The notes: generated by a model not told the origin, from the letters alone. A stretch of DNA of 6,932 nt from an uncultured Polymorphobacter sp. (GCA_937871645.1 CALMPZ010000134.1:1-6932), one strand, 5' to 3'. Shown: positions 1-6,739, counted from the first letter of the stretch. Numbers and translations are program-made.

Positions 1-1241
1 GTCTCGACCGCCTGCACGATACCTTGCGCGATGGCGGCCTGGCCTTCGGGCGAAAACAGCAGCCGCGCATCCTCGACATTCGAGACATAGCCGGTTTCGA
101 GCAGCACCGACGGCACATCGGGCGCCTTGAGCACGTAAAAGCCGGCAAAATGGTGGAACTCGCCGCGAAAGCCGATGCGCGATTCGAGGCTGCGCTGCAG
201 CGTTTCGGCAAACGCCACCGAGCGGTTGAGCGTGTCGCGCCGCGCCAGGTCGATCATGATGTCGCCGACGCCGGGCGCTTCGACCCCCAGATTGACGCCG
301 GCGATGATGTCGGCCTGGTTTTCGCGCGCCGCCAGCCGCGCCGCCACCGCATCCGACGCAGTTTCGGACAGCGTATAGACGCTGGCACCGCGCGCCAGAA
401 TGTTGGGGGCGCTGTCGGCGTGGATCGAGATGAACAGATCGGCCTTGGCGCGCCGGGCGATGGCGATGCGGCCGCCGAGCGGGATGAAGCGGTCATCGTT
501 GCGGGTCAGCAGCGCGCGCACCTGGCCGCCGTTGTTGAGTGCTGCCGCGGTGGCGCGGGCAATCGCCAGCGTGATGTCCTTTTCGTAGCGGCCGACGGGG
601 ACGCCGTCGCCTTCGGCGGGCGTCGCGCCGACGTCTTTGCCGCCATGCCCGGCGTCGATCATCACCACCGGCAGCTTGCCGCTGCGCGGACGCGGTGCGG
701 GGGTTTCGGGTGGTGGCACCTCGGCCTTGGCGGTTTCGGCTGCGGGCACCGGTGGCGCGGCGCCAAAGGCATCGGCGGGCAAGTCGAAATCGGCGGTAGC
801 AGCGGCGGCTTTGCCGGCGGTGATGAACGGCGCCACGACAACGCGCGGTTTGCCGAGCCGCGCGTCGAACTGCGCACGCGACACCGGGGCCAGTTGCAGC
901 AGCAGCCGCCCGTCGGCGGCCTGGCGCGCGGCGATGAACGTCATCGGCCGCGACAGCTCGATCACCAGCCGCACGGTTTGCGGATCGAACTGGCCGGCGC
1001 GGACGCGCATCACCACGCCGCCGCCGTCGACGCTGCGGCGCACCGGCGCGACCCCGTCGAAATCAACGATCAATCGCAGCGGACTATCGAGCACGAAGCT
1101 CTTGGGCGCAGCGACCGGCCCGTCGAGCACCACGGCGATTTCGGGCCGGGCACCACCGCCGATTTCGATGCCGCGCAGTTGAGCGGCAGCCGCAGGAACA
1201 CCGGCCAGTAACAACAGCAAAAGGGCAAGGCGTGACAGCAT
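1..1241 (-). CDS. amiC: N-acetylmuramoyl-L-alanine amidase, AmiC type (AMIN + Amidase_3), C-terminus cut by the window edge
   Basis: This is a periplasmic zinc amidase that cleaves the bond between N-acetylmuramic acid and L-alanine in peptidoglycan, used in septum splitting and daughter-cell separation. I read 413 codons from an ATG at 1241-1239. An in-frame TAA at 1254-1256 lies only four codons upstream, which fixes the start region, but no good Shine-Dalgarno is visible. Residues 1-20 form a signal peptide (MLSRLALLLLLL core, likely cleavage AAA|Q). Residues about 22-118 look like an AMIN domain, the septal-targeting peptidoglycan-binding module. A Pro/Ala-rich linker follows to about 188, then Amidase_3 from about 190. 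All expected catalytic residues are visible: H199 in DAGHGGKD, E220 in YEKD, H274 in SIHAD, and E382 in LLETGYVSN. Between H274 and E382, residues about 305-345 match the AmiC-type regulatory insertion that blocks the active site until an EnvC/NlpD-like activator binds (family knowledge). About 25 residues or fewer are probably missing. From memory, mrcA often follows this gene in related genomes; that lies outside the window. Confidence 0.93.
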   Translation of the reverse strand, partial: MLSRLALLLLLLAGVPAAAAQLRGIEIGGGARPEIAVVLDGPVAAPKSFVLDSPLRLIVDFDGVAPVRRSVDGGGVVMRVRAGQFDPQTVRLVIELSRPMTFIAARQAADGRLLLQLAPVSRAQFDARLGKPRVVVAPFITAGKAAAATADFDLPADAFGAAPPVPAAETAKAEVPPPETPAPRPRSGKLPVVMIDAGHGGKDVGATPAEGDGVPVGRYEKDITLAIARATAAALNNGGQVRALLTRNDDRFIPLGGRIAIARRAKADLFISIHADSAPNILARGASVYTLSETASDAVAARLAARENQADIIAGVNLGVEAPGVGDIMIDLARRDTLNRSVAFAETLQRSLESRIGFRGEFHHFAGFYVLKAPDVPSVLLETGYVSNVEDARLLFSPEGQAAIAQGIVQAVE

Positions 1242-1311
1242 CGGCAGCGAGCGTTACCGGTCGCCAGCCGCGCCGACAAGCGGTGCACTGCCGCCAGTGG
1301 CAGCGCAGCAC

Positions 1312-1330
1312 TGCAACGCTATTGCAATGC
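1312..1330. repeat. Tandem octamer TGCAA(C/T)GC with an 11-base period upstream of amiC
   Basis: TGCAACGC at 1312-1319 and TGCAATGC at 1323-1330 are direct repeats whose starts are 11 bases apart, about one helical turn. They lie 71-89 bases upstream of the amiC ATG, so they could be a regulator site on the amidase promoter. This is only a pattern seen by eye; chance is quite possible in a region this rich in GC dinucleotides. Confidence 0.25.
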
Positions 1331-1618
1331 TTTATGTTGTCGGGGTCGCATAAGGATGCTAGCAAGTCCCCGATGGCTCCGTACCGACGCGTTTTACGCA
1401 CACCGGTGACGGGCCGTTTCTAGAGGCGCCCGCGCCACTGGGGAAAGTTCGAGTTTAAGGCCCGGCGATTTTGCCTGCCATCTCAAACGCCTACCCAATC
1501 CAGCGTCGGGCACTTCGCAGATATCGTTCGCCGCAACGGCCAGCCGGATTTTCGTCCGTGGTCGTTCGCAGCATCATAGTTAGGCCGCCATGTTTTCGAT
1601 TCACACCAGCACAGCAAG

Positions 1619-1782
1619 GACCGCCCTTCGGGCCGGCCCGCTGTTGCGGTCGAAGCACATTGCCATGGTGACCATGCCGCGTTTTACCCAAACCCCGGGC
1701 CGCACCGTGCTGTTGCACGCGCCGGCCCCAAATTCGCGCGCCTGCGCGCCGGCCGGATCGGCCAGCGTGCCTGGCAGCGCCA
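1619..1782 (+). promoter_or_regulatory. Structured rne leader: chain of GC-rich stem-loops ahead of the ribosome binding site
   Basis: Five stem-loops can be paired by hand within 164 bases. (A) GACCGC 1619-1624 pairs with GCGGTC 1646-1651 around an inner CGGG-CCGG-CCCG at 1629-1640. (B) GGGCCG 1697-1702 pairs with CGGCCC 1723-1728. After a symmetric 3x3 internal loop, CGTGC 1706-1710 pairs with GCACG 1715-1719, closing a TGTT loop. (C) GCGCG-CCTG-CGCGC at 1736-1749. (D) GGCCG-GAT-CGGCC at 1751-1763. (E) TGGC-AGC-GCCA at 1772-1782, which ends one base before the Shine-Dalgarno GGAG. Between A and B lies CATGGT-G-ACCATG at 1664-1676. In E. coli, rne mRNA is autoregulated by RNase E binding hairpins in its long 5' leader; a similar role here is inference. 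The transcription start is unknown, so whether all five hairpins are in the mRNA is also unknown. Confidence 0.45.
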
Positions 1783-1783
1783 T

Positions 1784-1787
1784 GGAG
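1784..1787 (+). promoter_or_regulatory. Ribosome binding site of rne
   Basis: GGAG ends seven bases before the ATG at 1795, an ideal spacing, and supports that start. The competing ATG at 1782 overlaps the same motif, is out of frame with rne, and has no ribosome binding site of its own. Confidence 0.75.
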
Positions 1788-1794
1788 CACATCA

Positions 1795-4401
1795 ATGTCA
1801 CAGCGTATGCTGATCGACGCCCGCCACCCGGAAGAAACCCGCGTCGCCGTCGTCAACGGAAACCGTATTGAAGAATTCGACTTTGAAGCCGCCGATCGCA
1901 AGCAGCTCAAGGGCAACATCTATCTCGCCCGCGTAACCCGCGTCGAACCGTCGCTGCAGGCGGCGTTCGTCGAATATGGCGGCAACCGCCACGGCTTTCT
2001 GGCGTTCAGCGAAATCCACCCGGATTACTACCAGATCCCGCGTGAAGACCGCGAAGCGCTGCTGCGCGAAGAACAGGCGCTGGCGCATGACGACAGCCAT
2101 GACGACGCCGAAGCCACGGGCGAAGAAACCGGCGAAGACGGTGAAGAAATCGCCGAATCGGGCGGCCACGGCGACGACACCGACGCGCTGCGCCGCAAGC
2201 GCCAGGCGCTGCGCCGCCGCTACAAGATTCAGGAAGTCATCCAGCGCCGCCAGGTGCTGCTGATCCAGGTCGTCAAGGAAGAACGCGGCAACAAGGGCGC
2301 GGCGCTGACCACCTATCTCAGCCTCGCAGGCCGCTACTGCGTGCTGATGCCCAACACCGCGCACGGCGGTGGCATCAGCCGCAAGATTTCGAACCTGTCG
2401 GACCGCAAGCGCCTCAAGCAGGTGATGGCCGACCTCAAGCTGCCCAACGGCATGGGCGCCATCGTCCGCACCGCCGGGCTCAAGCGTTCGAAGACCGAAA
2501 TCAAGCGCGACTTCGATTATCTGACGCGGCTGTGGGACGAAATCCGCGAAACCACGCTGTCAAGCACCGCACCGTGCCTCGTCCATCAGGACTCCGACCT
2601 CATCAAGCGCGCCATCCGCGACGTTTACGGCAAGGATATCGAGCAGGTCCTGGTCGAAGGTGCCGAGGGCTATGAGGCCGCGCACACCTTCATGAAGATG
2701 CTGATGCCGACACACGCAGCAAAGGTCGTGCAATACACCGACCCGGTGCCGCTGTTCCAGCGCTTCGGCGTCGAAGGCCAGCTTGAAGCGATGTACCAGC
2801 CCGTCGTCCAGCTGCGTTCGGGCGGCTATATCGTCATCAACCCGACCGAGGCTTTGGTCTCCATCGACATCAACTCGGGGCGCTCGACGCGCGAACACAA
2901 TATCGAGGAAACCGCCTACAAGACCAACATGGAAGCCGCCGAGGAAATCGGCCGCCAGCTGCGGCTGCGCGACATGGCGGGCCTGGTGGTCATCGACTTC
3001 ATCGACATGGAAGTCAGCGGCAACAACCGACGCGTCGAACGCGCGATGAAGGACGCGCTGCGCCACGACCGCGCGCGCATCCAGCTCGGCCGGATCAGCA
3101 GCTTCGGCCTGATGGAAATGAGCCGCCAGCGGCTGCGTACCGGCGTGCTCGAAGCTTCGACGCACATCTGCCCGATGTGCGACGGGTCGGGCTATGTCCG
3201 CGCGATTCCGTCGGCAGCGCTTGCCGCACTCCGCACGCTCGAAGCCGAAGCGCTCAAGGGCCGCGCCAGCGAATTCACGCTGCGCGCCAGCGTCGAAGTC
3301 GCGATCTATGTGCTCAACCGCAAGCGCGCCGAACTCGCCGAGCTTGAACAACGCTACGGCATCGGCATCGAAGTCATCCCCGACGGCGAGCTGATGGCGC
3401 CCAATTTCACGCTCGATGCTGCCGGCCCGCCGCCGGCCAAGCAGGTCGTGGTCAGCGCACTGCCGCCGGTCACGGTGATCGTCGACGAGGAAGACGAACC
3501 CGAAATCGACGATGTCGAGGACGATGACGACGACGCCCGCGACCGCGCCGAGGACGATGAGGAAGACCGCATCGAAGCCGAAACCGCGCGCGCCGAAGGC
3601 CGCGAGCCGCGCCCGCGCGAAAGCGAAGGCGAACCGGGTGGCCGTCGTCGCCGCCGCCGCCGCCGTGGTGGCCGTCGCGATGCGACGCCGGCCGGTGATG
3701 TCGCTACCAGCGAAACCGGTGAAGACGGCGAGGCTGTCGCTGCCGCGCCGACCGACGCCGCACCCGCTGACGGCGACGGCCCGCGCAAGCGCCGTCGCGG
3801 TCGCCGTGGTGGCCGTCGTGGTGATGCGCCGGTCGCAACCGAAATGGCCGCCGATATCGGCGAAGCCAGCGACGGCGTCGCCCCCGAAGCCGAAGTGGCT
3901 GCCGAAGCACCGGCCGAAAAGCCCAAGCGCCGTGGTCGCGCCCGCAAGGCCGCTGCACCGGTCGACGGCGCCGAAGTCGTCGAAGCGGTCGAGGTCGAAG
4001 CAGTTGTCGAAGTCGCCGCCGAAGCTCCGGCAGTCAAGCCGGCACGCCGCCGCGGCGGCCGCAGCAAGGCCGTCGAAGCTGTCGAACCGGCAGTGGAAGC
4101 CGCGGTCGAAGTCGAAGTCGAAGCTGCCGAAGTGATGGCCGAAGCGGCACCGGCTGCCAAGCCGGCGCGCCGTCGTTCGGCCAAGTCCAGTGCCGCGACC
4201 GCCGAGCCGGTGGTCGCCGGCGAAAGTGCTGCAGCACCCGCCGATGCCGCGCCGGAAGCGCCTGTCGCCGAAGTTGCAGCCGCTGAAGCCGCCGTCCCCG
4301 AAACCGTTGCGGCCGATGTCGCCGCCGCCGATGCGGCCGACGAGCCCGCCGATGCCGGCCCGCCGCGCAAGGGCTGGTGGCAGCGGACGTTCGGCGACTG
4401 A
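1795..4401 (+). CDS. rne: Ribonuclease E, RNA degradosome endonuclease
   Basis: RNase E cuts AU-rich single-stranded RNA, starts mRNA decay and processes rRNA and tRNA precursors. The 868-residue protein begins MSQRMLIDARH, the usual start in alphaproteobacteria. The S1 RNA-binding region spans about 35-165 and is interrupted by an acidic stretch (99-130) followed by a basic one (133-144). R225-T226 in IVRTAG match the 5'-phosphate sensor (E. coli R169-T170). The Mg-binding aspartates are D358 in SIDINS and D401 in IDFIDM, 43 residues apart exactly as in E. coli (D303/D346). C459-P-M-C462 is the zinc-link that pairs protomers in the tetramer. Beyond about 550 the chain is low-complexity and surely disordered: an acidic run (about 562-605), then five Arg/Lys-rich patches separated by Ala/Glu/Val runs. 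The C-terminus has GWW at 860-862; in Caulobacter a GWW motif at the RNase E C-terminus docks PNPase (family knowledge), so this is probably the PNPase site here. Nothing suggests truncation. Confidence 0.97.
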   Translation: MSQRMLIDARHPEETRVAVVNGNRIEEFDFEAADRKQLKGNIYLARVTRVEPSLQAAFVEYGGNRHGFLAFSEIHPDYYQIPREDREALLREEQALAHDDSHDDAEATGEETGEDGEEIAESGGHGDDTDALRRKRQALRRRYKIQEVIQRRQVLLIQVVKEERGNKGAALTTYLSLAGRYCVLMPNTAHGGGISRKISNLSDRKRLKQVMADLKLPNGMGAIVRTAGLKRSKTEIKRDFDYLTRLWDEIRETTLSSTAPCLVHQDSDLIKRAIRDVYGKDIEQVLVEGAEGYEAAHTFMKMLMPTHAAKVVQYTDPVPLFQRFGVEGQLEAMYQPVVQLRSGGYIVINPTEALVSIDINSGRSTREHNIEETAYKTNMEAAEEIGRQLRLRDMAGLVVIDFIDMEVSGNNRRVERAMKDALRHDRARIQLGRISSFGLMEMSRQRLRTGVLEASTHICPMCDGSGYVRAIPSAALAALRTLEAEALKGRASEFTLRASVEVAIYVLNRKRAELAELEQRYGIGIEVIPDGELMAPNFTLDAAGPPPAKQVVVSALPPVTVIVDEEDEPEIDDVEDDDDDARDRAEDDEEDRIEAETARAEGREPRPRESEGEPGGRRRRRRRRGGRRDATPAGDVATSETGEDGEAVAAAPTDAAPADGDGPRKRRRGRRGGRRGDAPVATEMAADIGEASDGVAPEAEVAAEAPAEKPKRRGRARKAAAPVDGAEVVEAVEVEAVVEVAAEAPAVKPARRRGGRSKAVEAVEPAVEAAVEVEVEAAEVMAEAAPAAKPARRRSAKSSAATAEPVVAGESAAAPADAAPEAPVAEVAAAEAAVPETVAADVAAADAADEPADAGPPRKGWWQRTFGD
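3637..4185 (+). repeat. Low-complexity repeats in the rne tail coding five Arg-rich patches
   Basis: Within rne the DNA encodes Arg/Lys-rich patches at residues 616-628 (eight consecutive Arg at 617-624), 663-676 (RKRRRGRRGGRR), 709-718 (KPKRRGRARK), 748-758 (KPARRRGGRSK) and 789-797 (KPARRRSAK). Their starts are 47, 46, 39 and 41 residues apart. The last three share an AEAPA/AEAAPA-x-KPxRR frame, so they look like degenerate copies of one unit. Between them the DNA is built from gtc/gaa/gcc codon runs, for example near 3970-4020 and 4100-4130. In other RNase E proteins, basic patches in the tail bind RNA and acidic or other short motifs bind degradosome partners; a role for these particular patches is inference. 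Confidence 0.7.
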
Positions 4402-4426
4402 TGGCCGGCGCCTGTTTGGCCGGCCA
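4402..4426 (+). terminator. Stem-loop directly after the rne stop, no U-tract
   Basis: TGGCCGGC (4402-4409) and GCCGGCCA (4419-4426) make a perfect 8-base-pair stem with a nine-base loop, starting on the base after the TGA. No run of T follows, so a classical intrinsic terminator is not supported. It could be a 3'-end-stabilising or attenuating hairpin, or a weak terminator. A second, smaller hairpin CCGGC-ATT-GCCGG lies at 4464-4476, and the palindrome GGCGCGCC at 4433-4440. The rest of the 133-base gap up to 4534 shows nothing else I can name. Confidence 0.4.
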
Positions 4427-4515
4427 CTGATTGGCGCGCCTTCTGAATACGGCGTCGCAGCCCCCGGCATTGCCGGTGCGGCAGCGGCGCCGTCTTCACG
4501 CACGGTTCAGCGTAA

Positions 4516-4520
4516 AAGGA
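4516..4520 (+). promoter_or_regulatory. Possible, poorly spaced ribosome binding site of the M48 gene
   Basis: AAGGA is the only Shine-Dalgarno-like word ahead of the M48 protease ATG, but it ends 14 bases before it, further than usual. No alternative in-frame start lies at the ideal distance, and the ATG at 4535 opens directly into a clean signal peptide, so I keep that start. Confidence 0.35.
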
Positions 4521-4534
4521 CGAATAGCCGCGAT

Positions 4535-5896
4535 ATGGGTTTGACGTCGCGCCTCGCAGGAAGACTGGTGACCGCGTGCGCGGTATCGCTGCTGCTCGTC
4601 CAGCCGGTGCTGGCGCAATCGATCAACGTGCTGCGCGACGCCGAAACCGAGGCGTTCTTCCGCGACATATCGAAGCCGATGGTGGTCGCCGCCAAGCTCG
4701 ATCCCAAATCGGTGCAGTTCATCCTTGTCGGCGACCCGAGCATCAATGCCTTTGTCTGCTGCGGGCAGAATGTCTTCATCCACTCCGGGCTGATCCAGGT
4801 CACCGACAACGTCAACCAGCTGCAAGGCGTCATCGCGCACGAACTCGGCCATGTCGCCGGCGGCCATAACGTCCGTTCGGGCGAAGGCACAGGCCCCGCC
4901 ACCAGCATCTCGATCCTGTCGCTGATTGCGGCGGGCGCGGCGATGGCGCTGGGTGCGGGCGAAGCCGGGATGGCGATCCTCGGCATGGGGCAGTCGGTGG
5001 CGCAGTCGAACTATCTGTCGTTCAACCGCGATCAGGAAAGCCGCGCCGATCAGGCCGGTGCCGAATATCTGCTGGCGTCGCAGCTGTCGGGCCAGGGCTC
5101 GCTTGAGTTTTTCGGCAAGCTGGCGAACCAGGAGTACCGGCTGGCGATCCCGCAGACCAATTCGTACAATCGCACCCACCCGCTTTCGGGCGAGCGCATC
5201 GCGGCGCTGGGCGATGTCTATGCCAAGTCGCCGTACTGGCAAAAGCCGCCCAACCCGACGCAGCAGGCGCGGTTCCTGCGCATCAAGGGCAAGCTCATCG
5301 GCTATATCGAGGAGCCCAAGCGCACGCTGGCGATGTTCCCGGCGAGCGACAAGAGCGTACAGGCGCATTACGCGCGCGCCTATGCATGGCAGCGTTCGGC
5401 CTATCCCGATGCGGCGATCGGTGAAGTCGACAAGCTGCTCGCCGGCGCGCCCGACGATCCGTATTTCCTTGAACTCAAGGGCCAGATCCTGCTCGAATCA
5501 GGGCGCAACAAGGAAGCCATTCCGGTGCTGCGCCGCGCCGTCGCCAACGCGCCGAACGAGCCGCTTATCGCGACCCTGCTCGGCCATGCGCTGATTTCGA
5601 CAGAAATGCCCGCCGACCTTGCCGAAGCCAAGCCGCTGCTCAAGGCGGCGATCGCCCGCGACCAGGAAAATCCGTTCGCCTGGTACCAGCTCGGCGTCAT
5701 TTATGACCGCGAAGGCGATACGCCACGCGCGGCATTGGCGTCGGCAGAGCGCTACTCTATGGAGGGCAACCGCAAGGGTGCCGCCATCAATGCCCGCATC
5801 GCGCTTGCCGGCCTGCCGCGCGGCAGCGCCGACTGGATTCGCGCGCAGGATATTGCCTTGGCAAGCGCCTGCGAAGGTAACAAGAAGAAGTGCTAG
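4535..5896 (+). CDS. Secreted M48 metalloprotease with C-terminal TPRs (BepA-like)
   Basis: This is a predicted periplasmic zinc endopeptidase, similar in layout to E. coli BepA (YfgC), which helps assemble or degrade outer-membrane proteins such as LptD. The protein has 453 residues. Residues 1-27 form a signal peptide (LVTACAVSLLLVQPVLA|Q). The M48 domain spans about 60-240, with zinc site H102-E103-L-G-H106, an extra H111, and E168 in QESRAD as the third ligand. H215 in RTHPLS matches the BepA histidine (H246) that caps the zinc. Residues about 120-152 form a Gly/Ala-rich hydrophobic stretch between the HExxH helix and E168. Residues about 278-445 are helical TPR-like repeats (for example around LLESGRNKEAIPVL). 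The protein is tail-light at its end, stopping at KKKC. Oddities: adjacent C75-C76 before the active site, where I remember small residues in relatives, and a pair C446/C453 at the C-terminus. The reading frame is open well upstream into rne, but that stretch is a compositional artefact. Confidence 0.9.
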   Translation: MGLTSRLAGRLVTACAVSLLLVQPVLAQSINVLRDAETEAFFRDISKPMVVAAKLDPKSVQFILVGDPSINAFVCCGQNVFIHSGLIQVTDNVNQLQGVIAHELGHVAGGHNVRSGEGTGPATSISILSLIAAGAAMALGAGEAGMAILGMGQSVAQSNYLSFNRDQESRADQAGAEYLLASQLSGQGSLEFFGKLANQEYRLAIPQTNSYNRTHPLSGERIAALGDVYAKSPYWQKPPNPTQQARFLRIKGKLIGYIEEPKRTLAMFPASDKSVQAHYARAYAWQRSAYPDAAIGEVDKLLAGAPDDPYFLELKGQILLESGRNKEAIPVLRRAVANAPNEPLIATLLGHALISTEMPADLAEAKPLLKAAIARDQENPFAWYQLGVIYDREGDTPRAALASAERYSMEGNRKGAAINARIALAGLPRGSADWIRAQDIALASACEGNKKKC

Positions 5897-5920
5897 CCGG
5901 GCAAGCGCCGGTTCGACGAT

Positions 5921-5925
5921 AGGGA
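5921..5925 (+). promoter_or_regulatory. Ribosome binding site deciding a GTG start for the DsbA-family gene
   Basis: AGGGA ends seven bases before GTG at 5933 and 13 bases before the in-frame ATG at 5939. The spacing favours GTG as the true start, giving a protein two residues longer. The motif lies in the 36-base gap after the M48 stop. Confidence 0.6.
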
Positions 5926-5932
5926 TTTTTCC

Positions 5933-6715
5933 GTGAAGATGTTCAATTCGGAACGCAGCAAGATGCTGCTTGTCGGTGTGGCGGTTGCAGCACTCAGCGT
6001 CGGTATCTTCGCGTCAGGTAGCGCCAATGGCGCCGCCAGTTCGCCGGCCACGCAATATTCGCCCGCCGAGCGCGCCGCGATCGAAGCCATTGTCCGCGAC
6101 TATATCCTGACGCACCCCGAAATCATTCCCGAAGCCATCAACGGCATGCAGGCGCGCGAAGTCGGCAAGCTGCTCGCCAGCAACCGCGCCGAAATCGAAA
6201 AGCCGTTCGCCGGCGCCATGGCGGGCAACCCCAACGGCGACACGACGCTGGTGGTGTTCTTCGACTATGCCTGCCCGTATTGCCGCGCCGGCCATGCCGA
6301 CGTCACCCGGCTGATCGCCAGCGACAAGAACCTGCGCGTCGTCTACCGCGACTTTCCGGTGCTCGGGCCGGCGTCGGACGAAGCCGCCGCCGCCAGCCTC
6401 GCGGCCGCCCAGCAGAACCGCTATGTCGCGTTCAACAACGCGATGTTCGATACTGCCGCGCGGCCGACGCATGAACGCATCATCGCGATGGTGCGCGCCA
6501 GCGGCCTCAACGAAGTCGCCACCGCCAAGGCGATGCAGTCGGGCGCGGTCAAGGCCGAGATCGACAAGAACCTCGAACTCGGCCGCGCGCTCGGGCTGAC
6601 CGGCACGCCGAGCTATGTCGTCGGCGACCAGATTTTGAGTGGCGCCGTCGGCTATGACGTGCTCGCCAAGGCCGTCGCCGACGCGCGCGCGAACAAGGCT
6701 AAAACGCAAGGCTAG
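5933..6715 (+). CDS. DsbA-family thiol:disulfide oxidoreductase, COM1/ScsC type
   Basis: This is a predicted periplasmic thioredoxin-fold protein that makes, reduces or shuffles disulfide bonds. The 260-residue product starts at GTG (see the ribosome binding site entry). Residues about 11-27 (MLLVGVAVAALSVGIFA) form a membrane segment, either an uncleaved anchor or a signal peptide cut near the ANGAAS region. Residues about 42-85 (YSPAERAAIE, then THPEIIPEAI) resemble the N-terminal helical domain of ScsC/COM1-type proteins, which in Proteus ScsC drives trimerisation. The thioredoxin-like catalytic domain runs from about 100 to the end, with redox site C114-P-Y-C117 after FFDYA and the cis-proline P226 in GTPSYVVGD. 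There are no other cysteines, as expected. The CPYC centre and ScsC-like front fit either an oxidase or an isomerase; the sequence alone does not decide. The gene sits 36 bases after the M48 protease and 35 before the adaptor gene, so the three are likely one operon. Confidence 0.92.
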   Translation: MKMFNSERSKMLLVGVAVAALSVGIFASGSANGAASSPATQYSPAERAAIEAIVRDYILTHPEIIPEAINGMQAREVGKLLASNRAEIEKPFAGAMAGNPNGDTTLVVFFDYACPYCRAGHADVTRLIASDKNLRVVYRDFPVLGPASDEAAAASLAAAQQNRYVAFNNAMFDTAARPTHERIIAMVRASGLNEVATAKAMQSGAVKAEIDKNLELGRALGLTGTPSYVVGDQILSGAVGYDVLAKAVADARANKAKTQG

Positions 6716-6739
6716 TCCCTGCTACACAGGCGCGGAAGT

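Larger units (their letters stand above)
1242..1794. other. Divergent intergenic region between amiC and rne
   Basis: These 553 bases separate two divergent genes, so they must hold promoters for both. I find no convincing protein-coding gene. The left half (1242-1440) holds short inverted repeats: CACTG-CCGC-CAGTG at 1286-1299, the palindrome CACCGGTG at 1401-1408, ACGG-G-CCGT at 1409-1417, and GGCGC-CC-GCGCC at 1425-1436. The right half (about 1619-1782) holds a chain of stem-loops described separately. No sigma-70 promoter stands out. The best -10-like word on the plus strand is CATAGT at 1575-1580, without a good -35 partner, so I do not call it as a promoter. A single GANTC (possible CcrM) site is at 1598-1602. 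Confidence 0.7.

Noticed and set aside
24..1211. A 395-codon open frame on the plus strand, antisense to amiC
   Set aside because: The opposite strand encodes a complete set of Amidase_3 motifs and a signal peptide. The plus-strand product is a His/Arg/Gly-rich shadow without any recognisable domain.
1575..1580. CATAGT as the -10 element of the rne promoter
   Set aside because: No acceptable -35 lies 16-18 bases upstream; the closest words match poorly. Calling it would be a guess.
1598..1602. A GANTC site as evidence of CcrM/CtrA cell-cycle control of rne
   Set aside because: Only one site is present in the intergenic region, and others occur inside genes (for example 181-185). Without clustering or a CtrA box it means little.
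1590..1871. A 93-codon plus-strand frame in the rne leader that overlaps the rne start, as a possible upstream ORF
   Set aside because: No Shine-Dalgarno precedes its ATG, the product shows no domain, and its second half is an out-of-frame reading of rne. The stem-loops explain the leader better.
3512..4135. A 207-codon plus-strand frame inside rne, and a 381-codon minus-strand frame at 3354-4499
   Set aside because: Both are alternate-frame readings of the repetitive rne tail (Lys/Ala/Pro and Ser/Ala/Arg runs). They reflect the triplet repeats, not genes.
2560..4503. A 647-codon open frame on the minus strand, antisense to most of rne
   Set aside because: Its protein is low-complexity (Gly, Arg, Phe, Asp runs) and mirrors the codon pattern of rne on the other strand. 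High GC in third positions removes antisense stops. No domain is recognisable.
4190..4534. An N-terminal extension of the M48 protease back into rne
   Set aside because: The extra 115 residues are an out-of-frame Pro/Arg/Ser reading of the rne tail and gap. Starting at 4535 gives a clean signal peptide.
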